64,000 bases of DNA from Terebella lapidaria (GCA_949152475.1 OX424570.1:6312181-6376180); one strand, 5' to 3'. Shown: positions 24,729-36,508, counted from the stretch's first letter. Notes: a model not told the origin generated them from the sequence alone. A program made the numbers and translations.

Positions 24729-25219
24729 ATAATGTAGCGTTATGACGTGGTGGCTACCTAGTAGTGACACCACGGTTATAGTGTGAACGTGCGGACAGGT
24801 TTATAAGACATTCGGCCACACTCCAGGAAGGGGGTATACCTCTTTATCGTGGAGTCGCCGAACCTTACATTGGTGCCGAACCTTTCGAACCACTGGGTTC
24901 TCTCGGCGTCGTGTCAGGGTCATCCCCTCACTGAGATTCACATCGCAGCCAAGTATGTGTACCTAATCGGGTAGCTGCGGCGCCCTTGATCTTCAGTGCT
25001 GTGATGTGACTGGGCAGTGGGATATAGCTGACCTCGGGGACGAGGTCTCTCCGAAAGGGGAAAGCACTGTAGCGTTATGACGTGGTGGCTACCTAGTAGT
25101 GACACCACGGTTATACAGCGTGAACGCGTGAACGTGCGGACCTGGTTTATAAGACATTCGGCGACACTCCAGTAAGGGGGTATACCTCTTTATCGTGGGG
25201 TCGCCGAACCTTACAATAA
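24729..25219. mobile_element. TRIM (miniature LTR element), fossil
   Basis: Two direct repeats, 24733-24869 (137 bp) and 25068-25215 (148 bp), each starting TGTAGCG and ending TTACA, enclose about 200 bp. Right after the left repeat is TTGGTGCCGAACC, which looks like a tRNA primer site; before the right repeat is the purine stretch GAAAGGGGAAAG. A 4-bp duplication ATAA flanks the whole. There is no coding capacity, so it is a non-autonomous relic of LTR-retrotransposon type. The repeats are similar, suggesting moderate age. Present only in R3. Confidence 0.88.
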
Positions 25220-25481
25220 TAAGTTTTTATTTGGCACTTTTGTGTTGACAAGGGATATGCCTCTGTGTCCCGAGTCAGATTTTCCGGTTCTGTGCCCAAA
25301 TGACTCGTCAGACTCAGAATGTGCACTGTTTAACAATAGAGCGCAGTGTCGCTCACACTCTGTATCCTTTCGGAAAATCACCGGAAACCAGGGCAAAAAC
25401 CTTGCTCTGATTAACTTAAGCATCCTTGAGTCAACACAGGATCATCCAAGGGCCACAATCCTGCGACAGTTAAAACCTGGC

Positions 25482-25714
25482 TTTATAAAGTTAACTGCGT
25501 ACGAGTGAAAGGCGAAGGTGGGGATTTTATGAGGGCAGCAAGAGGGATTCACTGAACATTTTGTCAGGGGGAAAAGTTCAGCTCACAATTTCTCTACAGA
25601 GGGAAAGTAATTGCTCTTAGTTTGTCCCCCGATTGTTTCGTTCGTGGGTTGGACCCCGCTGGAAAAAGGCAGCAGTCCCCACGGTGACAATTCACGAGCA
25701 GGGTATCGACCAAT
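25482..25714 (+). promoter_or_regulatory. Promoter-like block upstream of R4
   Basis: TTTATAAA at 25482-25489 and CCAAT at 25710-25714, same order and spacing as elsewhere. The anchor that follows is the only one reading CTCATGG in place of CTCGTGG, giving an ATG that other units lack at that point. Confidence 0.37.
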
Positions 25715-26256
25715 CAGCTTGTAGTCGTTTCTAAAGGAGCCGTCTCATGGTTGAACTTCACCCCGCGCGGCTTCCAGTGCAAGAGACGACTTGTGTCACG
25801 GATATATCGCTGACTGTGGCGGGGCTACTGTACGCCTCACATTCAGCAGTTAGCTGGCCGCGGATAAGCCACAGGAAGACAACAGACGTAGTTCTTACCG
25901 GCAGTAGTGGTGCATCGTGGGATACGCGGCTGTGCTTGGATATGAAATGTCGAGCTTATTGAAAAGTTGGATTTGTTTGGCATTAGGAGGCGTTTGTGGT
26001 GTTTTATCATTGTTGGATAACTGTTGCAGAAATTTGGATATGTAGTGCTTTATTGGAAAATGAGAATACAAAATGGATAAAAAGTTCTTTCCTGACTGCA
26101 AATGGCAGTTGCATTGCACATTACATAAATTGAATTCAAATGAACTTGGATTATCGACATAATTAAGTCGTCCAATGTTGGATATGTTGTGTGTGATGTG
26201 TTTCTGCGTGGTATCTGTGATCTGTCACCGTGAGAGACGCCCGTTGTCACGGTGAT

Positions 26257-26346
26257 ATGGAGCTGTGGCCCCTCTGTGGCCGCGTCAAGGAAACGGCCAG
26301 ATTTCTGCTGCGACCGTTGCTCTGTTGTCACAAGATTGTACACGCG
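26257..26346 (+). CDS. Candidate first coding exon, R4 copy
   Basis: Same exon, donor GCG-GTGAGT intact. Two replacements are seen: ACG for GCG (Ala to Thr) and CAC for GAC (Asp to His), so this is the least conservative copy. Confidence 0.3.
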
Positions 26347-26837
26347 GTGAGTTTTGGCGACTTTTGGGATACGGGTCATACAGTGATTTGATTGGCTCGT
26401 TGTAATGATTGATGGGTTTGTGTCAGGGACTGGTCCAAAGTGATTGTTCTGCTAGGGATTATCTACATGTAACATGGGTAGTGACTGATTTCTCAACATT
26501 TTGATGCCATTACACCCACAAAGTGTGCTGAATATTGGTTTCATTATATAAATACGCACAATATGCAGCCAAACATATTGAGAAAAGAAAGGTTAACAGT
26601 ACTTAACACGGCTAACAGCTTTTAATGAGGAGTTAGAAAAAAGGGAAATGTTCCTTTCCTGTTGTTGATTTCTATGTCAGATTCGGGAAATGCAGAGTCG
26701 ATGATTTCCTTTCATGTGATCGCTAAGAACGGCTTACTCGAGTAGAAAAACCTCTGCTGGCAATGGTTTAGTTGTATAAAACAGTGATATTAAAATGCAT
26801 GCTGGGATTGAAATATTGAGTCACAATGCATCTAAGA

Positions 26838-28348
26838 TTATTGTATCCCCCGAACAAAGTTCGGAGGACACTATAGATTTACGATCGTCGCGCCGCGTCC
26901 ACGTCCGCGTCCGCAGACACTTTCTTGTGAACGCGCTACAGCTTGCAAATCTGAACCGATTTTGATAATAATTTATATGGACATGTCTTATGGTGAGATC
27001 ACGACACCTATCATCGATTTTAGTTGCCATAGCAACCAAATTGGCCGATTGGTGACACATTTTGTGACAAAATCAGCAATTCCAACACCCATGGCTTGTG
27101 AACGCTCTAGAAGTTGTAATTTTACAGGAATCACTATAATATTGAACAGGCTCGTTGAGCAATGCTCAGGCACGAAACCTATTGTTTTTTTTCGGAAAGA
27201 TTGAATAAATATTAATAAGTTCCTGAGATAACTTATTACAACAATGTGAAATATCCAGTTTGAGATCTCTTATCAACCCAGTTGATTGATATCTGCAAAG
27301 AAATCACACTGGACATGTGTACAAATTTACAGTTGATGGTTTTGTGTGAAGAGATTACTTTTACTGAATAAGTTGACATAAATTTGAATAGTTTAACATT
27401 AGTTTAACTAGTTAAGTTTATTACTGGCCACAATAAGAATAGTTAGGCAAAGGAACATTTATTATTGGGCTCAACAAGGTAGAGGTTGTGTCCCGTACTG
27501 ACTTTATGGCTGCAGTACCATTGATATTCGTGAATAAGTTAACATTAGTATTGCTAGTTAACATGGTTAGGTCTATTATTGAGCACAGTAAAAATAGTTA
27601 AGGTAAGGGACTTTATTATTGGGATCAATGAAGAAAAGGTTGTGTCCAGTAGTGATTTTATGGTGTAGTATCATTGATATTAATGAATAATTTGACATTA
27701 ATTTGGCTAGTTAGGTCTATTATTGAGCACAATTAAAAATAGTTAAGGTGAGGAACATTCATTACTGGGCACATATTATGAGTTAAATTATAACTTGCGG
27801 TGAGAGTTCGATCTGGCTCCAATTTCGTCATCTTGAAATACAGTTTTAGTCAAATTTTACTTTGAATTTCAGCTTGATACAAAGTTTTGCACATATTATG
27901 AGTTAAAGTATAACTTACGGTGAAAGTTTGATTTGGCTCCAATCTTGTCATCTTGAAATGCACTTTTGATCAACTTTTGCTTTGATTTTCAACTTGAAAC
28001 CAAGTTTGTCAAATATTCTGAGTTGAAATATAACTGTTCATGAAGACTTTGATCTGGCTGTAATTTCGTTATATTATCGAACATGCTGAAATGGAGATTC
28101 ATATGCACTGATTTCAGTGGTGACCTTGAATTTGACCTTCAATGACTTTGAAAGGTCAATGCGGCAATCTCTTGTGGGAAAAAAAAAGTTTTGGCTTGAG
28201 CGTGTTAGGATTTTACACTTCTCTGGTAATCATTTTAGCCCTTGCTCTAGTTTTTCACGCTTATCAGTAGTATTTGGGGCGACGGGGATGATGGGGCTAC
28301 GGGGGATACACCCAAGCGGTTGTAGGCGACTGGAAGCGTCTAGTTATT
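26838..28348. mobile_element. 1.5-kb CCCCCGAACAAAG-type element
   Basis: Insertion 26843-28343, flanked by TTATT on both sides. It begins GTATCCCCCGAACAAAGTTC with a short palindrome (CCCCGAAC-aaa-GTTCGGAGG); the inverse GGGGGATAC lies 38 bp before the right end. The left part is CpG-rich (CGTCGCGCCGCGTCCACG). The interior has two sets of imperfect repeats: roughly 180-bp units between 27360 and 27780 (key words CTAGTTAG, TATTATTGAGCACA), and roughly 125-bp units between 27770 and 28080 (key words CACATATTATGAGTTAAA). Near the right end is TGACCTTGAATTTGACC, as in the GGTTACCGG family. No protein recognised. Confidence 0.72.
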
Positions 28349-29003
28349 CTTAAATCTAAAATATACATATTATTAAAAAACTTTTTAAAAGACTTATTAT
28401 TATTAAAAGATCAAGCAAAAATGGAACAAGTACATTGAATTCAAGGTGGCTTGTGGATATTACCCCCAATTAGTCCAGTTTAAAGACAGCATCTCTCCCT
28501 GACACCTATATAATGTCCAACTCGGACAGATCTGTGGACCGTAAGGACAGAATCGTCAATCTCCTACAGACAGAGGACGATGGTAAATGGAGCTGTCACG
28601 ACCTGTACTTGTCATCCTTAGCACCGAGCTGTCAGCTTTGTTTGTTCACAACTGTAGGAAAGTCAGTGGGTTCAATGTGAAATCGGTAAAATTTGGATGT
28701 TGGTGTGATTGCTTGAATTTCAAAGTAATATATGTGTGATGTATCGCAGTATATTATAGACCATTTGTATTATTTTCATGAACTATGTCTATCAAATCAG
28801 TGTGACCTAAATTATGACTTCTGAGTTGGTGTCATTTCTTTGGTGATTTTGGTGGAGAATCCGGCAATAGCTATGGACACTTTGATGGCCTTTTCACTTG
28901 TAGGCTGTGCAATATTACAGCAGGTCTGATACTAAATGAATATGGAAATGGGCATTCAATTCCTGTAACCTACACATTACAGCACCGTCTACCGCATTCC
29001 CAG

Positions 29004-29102
29004 CAAACACCTCCATGTAATGCTCCAGTTATTGACCAAACACCTCCATGTAATGCTCCAGGTATTGACCAAACACCTCCATGTAATGCTCCTGGTATTG
29101 AC
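29004..29102. repeat. 33-bp minisatellite, 3 copies (R4)
   Basis: Three monomers of pattern A-A-T; the first has GTT in place of GGT. Same flanks as in the other units. Confidence 0.95.
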
Positions 29103-30779
29103 CAATACATGAGGAATATCCTGTAAGTTCAAGTCCTTCACTCCCCTGGTGACAATAATGTCAAGTCGGCTATATATTGCCACGTTCTCTCCATTTATAA
29201 CACATTGTCAGACCTCACAGACAGCGCGGAAATTGTTTTGTGTCTGTGACGTGAGATTCACATTTTATTGGTGGACTTGACATTTCAACTTCTTGATGGA
29301 AATTGATGTCTTGTGGAATCATTCCAGGTCTGGGGGTTATTATGATAGCAGAATTCTGAGAAGAAAAAAAAAAAAATTCAAGGAAGATACCATAAATTTC
29401 AGAGTATCGCATAACTTACATTTATATCAGATGTGAATGTAGTAGTCTGGTGTGAAAAACGGGAATCTGTATAGCTCAACTTTGTGCAAAGTTTCCCCCG
29501 GTAGTATTCAGGACATTTGTCAGCTTAATTAGGGGCAGATAACAAGAAAAACATCTCCCATCAGATAACACCGGCAATTACAAAATGATCTATTTTATGT
29601 CCTATTCACTTTAGCTAAGTTCCACGATTGCCTCTTTTGGCCCCTTCACTACAAATCACTGTGACTCTCGTGTTGGCCTCCACGCTACGATTCTTGTCCC
29701 CAAAGTGACATCCGTCAGCTATCAGGCGACAACCTACTGAAGATGTATCAGACACCGCAGCCGTGAGATCAAGGCGACAATTTTGTCGTTGTGTCGGGAA
29801 TTATCATCGTTGATCTGTCACAATCAAAGTGGGATTGATCGATTTGTTAGACAGAGAAAGGGATATTGCAGACTCTTCCGGTAAAATTGAAGATTCGATG
29901 AGAAACGAATAGAGAGAAAAGCCCATAAAATGGCCAGTCTTTCACACATAGCCTGACAGTCAAAAATAAACAGGTTTGATGACAATCGTACAGTTATCAA
30001 AATTGTTATATTTCTATATGGCCCTGATCATAAAATTGTTATCATTAAACAATATTAATAGTTCTAGAAATCAAAGTTTGTATAAAATTCATGTATCTGA
30101 TCATTTCAATGTCAGATTACTGTAAATAGAAATCTCTTCAGATATTTGTTATGGTCAATCAGACTCAACTAAAGGCCACGGAAAAGAACAAACACAGAAA
30201 GGCAAACCTGAACTATACAGACTGAGTCTTGTAGTTTTAGATTTGACATCTGACAAATTCCCGTCTCTACGACACCAGAACAAACATCAGGACATATTCC
30301 ACGTCATATCCGGGACGACTTCTGTCATTGTTCACCCGTTTCCATTGGCAACCATCCGCTGTCACCCATTCAGATTTTTGTGTGGTTCGATGTCGCTTGA
30401 AACTAACAGATTTGGATTATCTCGGGACTTTTCCCTTCCAACGAGAGTCGTGGCCATGAATACGATGAATGTCCGAAAGATTTCTTCACTGCTCATATCA
30501 GCTCAGAGATCTATCTTTGGAAATGTCTTCTGATAGAGAGAAAAGATTTCATGGTATCAGAAATCCTACGTTATTGAGTCTTTGGGAAAAGTCTCATTCA
30601 GTGCCAGGGAGAATTCTGTTATTGGCTACAGTCTTTGGGATTTTTTTAGGTTACCGGACCTATGGTCCGATAACCTATTGGCATGGCGTTGCGTCCGTCG
30701 TCGTCGTCCGTCGTCGTCGTCGTCCACATTTTTATCTTTTTTTAGGTTACCGGACCTATGGTCCGATAACCTATTGGCA

Positions 30780-30841
30780 TGGCGTTGCGTCCGTCGTCCG
30801 TCGTCCGTCCGTCCGTCCGTCCGTCCGTCCGTCGTCCGTTC
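30780..30841. repeat. (GTCC)n / (GTCGTC)n microsatellite
   Basis: A short CCGT tetranucleotide run following CGTTGCGTCC. The same position in every GGTTACCGG-family head carries a GTC or GTCC tract of different length, for example near 44125, 46345 and 48145. Confidence 0.9.
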
Positions 30842-32446
30842 ACATTTTTATCTTTAAAGTATATGATCGAATCTTTATGAAATTTTGCACAAAAATACCT
30901 AAAAATATTTCAAGGTAAGGTTTTTTTTTGTTTTTCGATTTTCGCATTTTTTTCAAAATGGCGGCCGTTTTCGACGAAAAATGCCTGATTTTGGACTTTG
31001 GCGGCCATTTTCTCAAAAACTGTTCAGTAACTTTTTTTCTTTTTGATACACAACACTCCTCATATGTACTCCTGTGATGTGTATAAGTTTCGTTGCGCTT
31101 GAATCGCTCGAAGTGGGCCATTTTGGGCCAAACTTGGCCCAAATGGGACTTTCCCATGTTAAATTTTCCTATGCTTTATAATGGGACACATTATGCCTTA
31201 TATCTCACTTAATATTGAGATTAGAGACTAGGAATCAATTGTGGACATATAGGAAATGATATATGCTGAATATTCTCGTGACCTTGAGTTTGACCTCTGA
31301 CCTCAGTTTCAAGGTCAAAGAACAAAATGGCTAATATCTCGCTTATTATCGACTTTACAGCTTAGGAATCAATTGTGGACATATAAGAAATGATATATAC
31401 TGAATATTCTGATGACCTTGAATTTGACCTTTGACCTCATTTTCAAGGTCACAGGACAAAATGGCTAATATCTCACTTCTTATCGACTTTACAGCTTAGG
31501 AATCAATTATGAACATATAGGAAATGATATATGCAGATTATTGTCATGACCTTGAATTTGACCTTCGACCTCATTTTCAAGGTCACGGGACAAAATGGCT
31601 AATATCTCACTTATTATCGATTTTACAGCTTAGTGATCAATTGTGGACATGTAGGAAATGATATATGCTGAATATTCACGTGACCTTGAATTTGACCTTT
31701 GACCTCATTTTCAAGGTCACGGGACAAAATGGCTAATATCTCGCTTATTATCGACTTTACAGCTTAGGAATCAAATATGGACATACAGGAAAGGATATAC
31801 GCTGAATATTCTGATGACCTCAAATTTGACCTTTGACCTCATTTTCAAGGTCATAGCACAAAATTGCTAATATCTCGCTTATTATCGACTTTACGGCTTA
31901 GGAGTCAATTGTGAACATATAGGAAATGATATATGCTGAATATTCTCGTGACCTTGAATTTGACCTTTGACCTCATTTCCAAGGTCACAGGACAAAATTG
32001 CTAATATCTCGCTTATTATCGACTTTACGGCTTAGGAATCAATTGTGAACATATAGGAAATGATATATGCTGAATATTCTCGTGACCTTGAATTTGACCT
32101 TTGACCTCATTTTCAAGGTCACAGGACAAAATGGCCAATATCTTGCTTATTAGCGACTTTGCAGCTTAGGAATCAATTGTGAACATATAGGAAATGATAT
32201 ATGCTGAATATTCTAGTGACCTTGAATTTGACCCTTGACCTAAATTTCAAGGTTAGTCATTTTATTTTCAAGGTCAGAATACAAAATGGCTTATATCTCG
32301 CTTATTATCAAATTTACAGCTTAGGGGTCCATAGTGAACATATAGGAAATGATGTATGCTGAATATTTTGGTGATCTAGAATTTGACCTTTGATCTCATT
32401 TTCAAGGTCAGAGAACAAAATGGCTAATATGTCGCTTATTATCATC

Positions 32447-32966
32447 TTTACATCTGCCCCTGATGACGCCAGTGTGTCTTTGGATAAACTATTTGGTCGG
32501 GCTTTGTTTCTATTGCAAAATGTTGTATTTTACCTTTCTTATTGTCATCATCAAAATTTGATTGTATTGGTGGTAATAGATTGATACTTACATTTGTACC
32601 ACTGAGTCGGTGTCACTGCTGGCGGACGTTAAATCTGTCCCCGAGGATACCATCAACTCAGTAGCCTTCGGGCTTGTGATTGGGTACTTTTGTACTTGTC
32701 ACGTATCTATTCCATGGGGTTAGATTCGGATTTCTAAATTATTTTCATAGGTTGTTGGGCAGTTGTATACTAATTCCATCTGGTGTACAGTAGAAACAAC
32801 TACATTTAACACATTGTCTGCCCCTGAAAACGCCAGTGTGTCTTTGGATAAACTATTTGGTCGGGCTTTGTTTGTTTCTATTGCAAAATGTAGTATTTTA
32901 CGTTTCTTATTGGCATCATCAAAATCTGATTGTATTGGTGGTAATAGATTGATACTTACATTTACA
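32447..32966. mobile_element. TRIM-like insertion inside the satellite, fossil
   Basis: Direct repeats 32453-32592 and 32817-32960 (about 140 bp, starting TCTGCCCCTGA and ending GATACTTACA) enclose about 225 bp. TTTACA flanks both sides, matching the satellite monomer word that was split. There is no coding capacity. Ends TC...CA are not the canonical TG...CA, so assignment to LTR kin is tentative. Confidence 0.62.
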
Positions 32967-34589
32967 GCATAGGAATCAATTGCGAATATAGAGGAATGAT
33001 ATATACTGAATATTTTCATAGCCTTGAACTTGAACTTTGACCTCATTTTCAAGGTCACATCACAGAATGGCTAATGTCTCACTTATTATCGACTTTACAG
33101 CTTAGGAATTTATTGTGGACATACTAGAAGTGATATATTTGTTGAAAATTTCATGACCTTGAATTTATCAGTGACTTTATTTTCAAGGTCACTGGACAAA
33201 AAAAGGCTAATATCTAAAATGTATATTGTCCGGTAACCTTTCTTAGCCCTTGGGCTAATTTTTTTACAGGCGAATTTTTCTGAAATTTTGCACAAAAATA
33301 CTTAAAAATAATTCAAGAAGGAGGTATTTTTTAGTTTTTTGATTTTCGCATTTTTTTCAAAATGGCGGCCGTTTTCGACGAAAAATGCCTGATTTTGGAC
33401 TTTGGCGACCATTTTCTCAAAATCTGTTCAGTAACTTTTTTTCTTTTTGATAAATAACACTCCTCATATGTACTCCTATGATGTCTATAAATTTCGTTGC
33501 GCTTGAATCGCTCGAAGTGGGCCATTTTGGCCCAAACTCGGCTCAAATGGGACTTTCCCATGTTAAATTCTCCTATGCTTTATAATGGGACACATTATGC
33601 CTAATATCTCACTTGATATTGAGATTAGAGACTAGGAGTCAATTGTGGACCTATAGGAAATGATATATGCTGAATATTCTCGTGACCTTGAATTTGACCT
33701 CTGACCTCACTTTCAAGGTCAGAGCACAAAATGGCTTATGTCTCGCTTATTATCGACTCTACAGCTTAGGAATCAATTGTGGACATATAGGAAATGATAT
33801 ATTCTGAATATTCTCGTGACCTTGAATTTGACCTCTGACCTCAGTTTCAAGGTCAGAGCACAAAATGGCTTATATCTCGCTTATTATCGACTCTACAGCT
33901 TAGGAATCAATTGTGGACATATAGGAAATGATATATGCTGAATATTCTGATGATCTTGAATTTGACCTTCGACCTCATTTTCAAGGTCACAGGACAAAAT
34001 GGCTAATATCTCGCTTGTTATCGACTTTACAGCTTAGCAATCAATCATGAACATATAGGAAATGATATATGCAGATTATTGTCATGACCTTGAATTTGAC
34101 CTTTGACCTCATTTTCAAGGTCACAGGACAAAATGGCTAATATCTCACTTATTATCGATTTTACAGCTTAGGAATCAATTGTGGACATATAGGAAATGAT
34201 ATATGCTGAATATTCTCGTGACCTTGAATTTGACCTCTGACCTCATTTCCAATGTCCAAGGACAAACTGGCTCATCTTGCTCCTCTATTGACTGTATGGC
34301 TTGGGAATCAATTGTGGACATGATATACATGATATAGAAAATGATATACACTGAATATTTTGATGACCTTGAATTTGACTTTTGCCCCTTCATTTTCAAG
34401 GCTACAGCATAAAATTGCTAATATCTCTGATTATTGAACTTACAGCTTAGCAATCAACTGTGGACATGATATATGCTTAATGTTATATATGCTGAATATT
34501 CTCTTGACCTTGAATTCAACCAGTGACCTGGCTAATACCTAAAATATTAAACATTGTCCGATAACCTATCTTTGGCCCTTGGCCTAATT

Positions 34590-34687
34590 TTTCGTTTTGA
34601 CGGACGGTTTTATCGTGAATCTAATAATTCGAACATTTCAAAATTTAATTATTTTTAGCTGTTCGCACTAATTGAATAAATACGGTA
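34590..34687. mobile_element. Right-end fragment of the TA-MITE
   Basis: Only the last 95 bp or so of the 4029-4672-type MITE, from CGTTTTGACGG to AATAAATACGG and a TA. It abuts the tail of the GGTTACCGG composite on its left and unit sequence (CCATAAATTTCAG) on its right. It marks the junction of the R4 rearrangement. Confidence 0.88.
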
Positions 34688-35173
34688 CCATAAATTTCAG
34701 AGTGTATCCCATATTAACTTACATTAATATCAGATGTGAATGTAGTAGTCTGGTCTGAATATCGGGAATCTGTAGACCTCAACTTTGTCGAAAGTTTCCC
34801 CAGTAGAATTCAGGACACTTGTCAGCTTAATTAGAGGCAGATAACAAGAAAAACATCTCCCAGCAGATAACAGCAGCAATTACAAAATGATATATTCTAT
34901 GTCCTTTTCCCCTTAGCTATGTTCCACGATTGCCTCTTTTGGCCCCTTCACTACAAACCACTGTGATTCCCATGTTGGCCTCCACACTACAAATCCCTCA
35001 TCCCCAAAGTGACATCCGTCAGCTATCAGGCGACAACCTACTGAAGCTGTATCAGACACCACGACAGTGAGATCAAGGCGACAATTTAGTCGTTGTCGGG
35101 AATTATCATCGTTGATCTGTAACAATCAAAGTGGGATTGATTGATTTGTTAGACAGAGAATGGGGTGTTGCAG

Positions 35174-36508
35174 ACTTTCACTGTCGGAACCCGACTACCG
35201 TAACGTCACGTTACGGTAGTCATGAAGATGGCGCAAGGTAAATCGATTCGTTTAATTGTCTGCTGTTTTCTTGCTAACAATAATATACTGACTCGAACTA
35301 TTCCACAGACATATAGTATGTGACAGTTAGAATATATATATTGTCATGCAGAATAGGCTGCAACGGCATTTTCGGGAGAAAAGTCGTTGATAAGATTTGC
35401 TATTGACTACCGTAACGTTTCAGTCCGATTACCGTAACGTGACCGATCGGCGGCTTAGGACTACCGTAACGTCACTACTGTGATTTGGCCAATACGCACA
35501 TAAAATTAAACAACAATCGTTTTGATCATTACAGAGATGGGTTCCAGATGCAGAACAAATGACAAAAAAAAAATATATATATATAACAAAATGGTATCTA
35601 TATTCAAACCGTCCGCTGTAAAAGTTGCTGCGATGATCTACAAATCAAATTCACGCACATAAACCCTATGCCTATTTTGGAGTAACAACTTGAAAATTCG
35701 GATGTTCGCATATTCATTACACTAATACCTTACGTTGACCACAAAATTTTAAACTACGAGAGTTATGACCAGATAATTGCTATAGATTCCACAAAATCAA
35801 GATGCGAAGCAGGCATAAATTCCAGGCAATCAAGTCCAAATCCGAATTCCGAGCTCCTGATCCATGAACACATCAGTCAACGACAAACAAGGAGCTGTTA
35901 CTTACAAGGTCTGTATAGTTATTGATAAAGGGCTATATAATATTAACTATATATTGATAAAGGGCTATATAACATTGCAACTATATATATCCATTGCTAT
36001 TCGATACGTGCCCTGCAATTAAATAGGATTATACATATAATTATTTGCAACAGTGGGACTGCCTATGTAGCCCTACATGAACGATATAATACTGGCAACA
36101 GATACACAACCTGGCAGTTGTATACCCACAAAAGAAAACGAGATATTTGTTGTGGAGAATTAGTATATGAAACAAAATAGCACATCAATGATCTGCTTGG
36201 TTTGCAACGTTACGGTTGTCGGCCGTTCGCGTTACGGTAGTCACTACTCTGATATCACCAGACGTTACGGTAGTCGTCATTGTTTTCTTATCGAACGAAT
36301 ATCACACATACTGTCGCTGCTCTGGCTACTCTAGTGGGCCTGATAACTGCATACACTTCGTGGCTTCAAAATTGTTCCAATTTGATACTGTATCGCACAA
36401 CTTATCAAGAAAAATTGATAGGGGACAAAAACGAATCGACATACCTTCCGCCATCTTAATGACTACCGTAACGTGACGTTACGGTAGTCGGGTTCCGACA
36501 GTGACTTT
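35174..36508. mobile_element. ACTACCGTAACG transposon, copy 1
   Basis: The element 35179-36503 (1325 bp) has about 55-bp inverted ends starting CACTGTCGGAACCCGACTAC. Each end contains a near-perfect palindrome (GACTACCGTAACGT, one base, and its inverse) and stops at AAGATGGCG. Flanking ACTTT may be a 5-bp duplication, or CTT a 3-bp one if the ends are TCACTG...CAGTGA; the empty site in R2 (cagactttggtaaa) fits both. Extra ACCGTAACGT copies lie inside each end (about 35405, 35428, 35459; 36205, 36230, 36260). The 86-codon frame 36216-36476 resembles nothing known. CACTG ends suggest EnSpm/CACTA or Chapaev affinity, unproven. Confidence 0.85.

Larger units (their letters stand above)
16885..25748 (+). 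repeat. Macro-repeat unit R3
   Basis: Complete unit of 8864 bp. Candidate exon 17400-17489, local 101-bp duplication 18460-18660, minisatellite 18822-19217 (12 copies), hAT-type MITE 21938-22468, TA-MITE with nested MITE 22677-23561, 135-bp duplication 23852-24121, TRIM 24733-25215. The part 19620-20430 is nearly identical to R2 10650-11440. The regions 17540-18290, 19230-21900 and 24130-24720 contain unit sequence only; no gene is supportable. An AT-rich stretch at 18050-18125 is extra relative to R2. Confidence 0.9.
25749..30632 (+). repeat. Macro-repeat unit R4, first part (R4a)
   Basis: Runs from the anchor to GGCTACAGT, where the GGTTACCGG composite interrupts it. Candidate exon 26257-26346, insertion 26843-28343, minisatellite 29004-29102 (3 copies). 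The part 29390-30632 is represented again in R4b (from 34686). Stretches 26350-26830, 28350-29000 and 29110-30630 hold unit sequence and no supportable gene. Confidence 0.88.
30640..34589. mobile_element. GGTTACCGG-family composite with AAGGTCA satellite
   Basis: The left end has two successive copies of a head made of the hairpin GGTTACCGGACC-tat-GGTCCGATAACC, then ATTGGCATGGCGTTGCG and a (GTCC/GTCGTC)n tract (30648 and 30744). A conserved non-coding body follows (AAATTTTGCACAAAAATAC, AAAATGGCGGCCGTTTTCG), then tandem monomers of about 133 bp from 31200 to 33220. A tail near 33220-33260 has GTCCGGTAACC inverted to the head and the hairpin TTAGCCC-tt-GGGCTAA with a T run. From about 33263 a second headless copy with its own satellite runs to the final tail at 34587. 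No open frame resembles a transposase. I cannot assign a superfamily. Confidence 0.75.

Noticed and set aside
24733-25215. tRNA or SINE origin for the GC-rich block
   Set aside because: Terminal direct repeats, primer-site-like word and ATAA duplication fit a TRIM better; no A/B box pair or cloverleaf was found.
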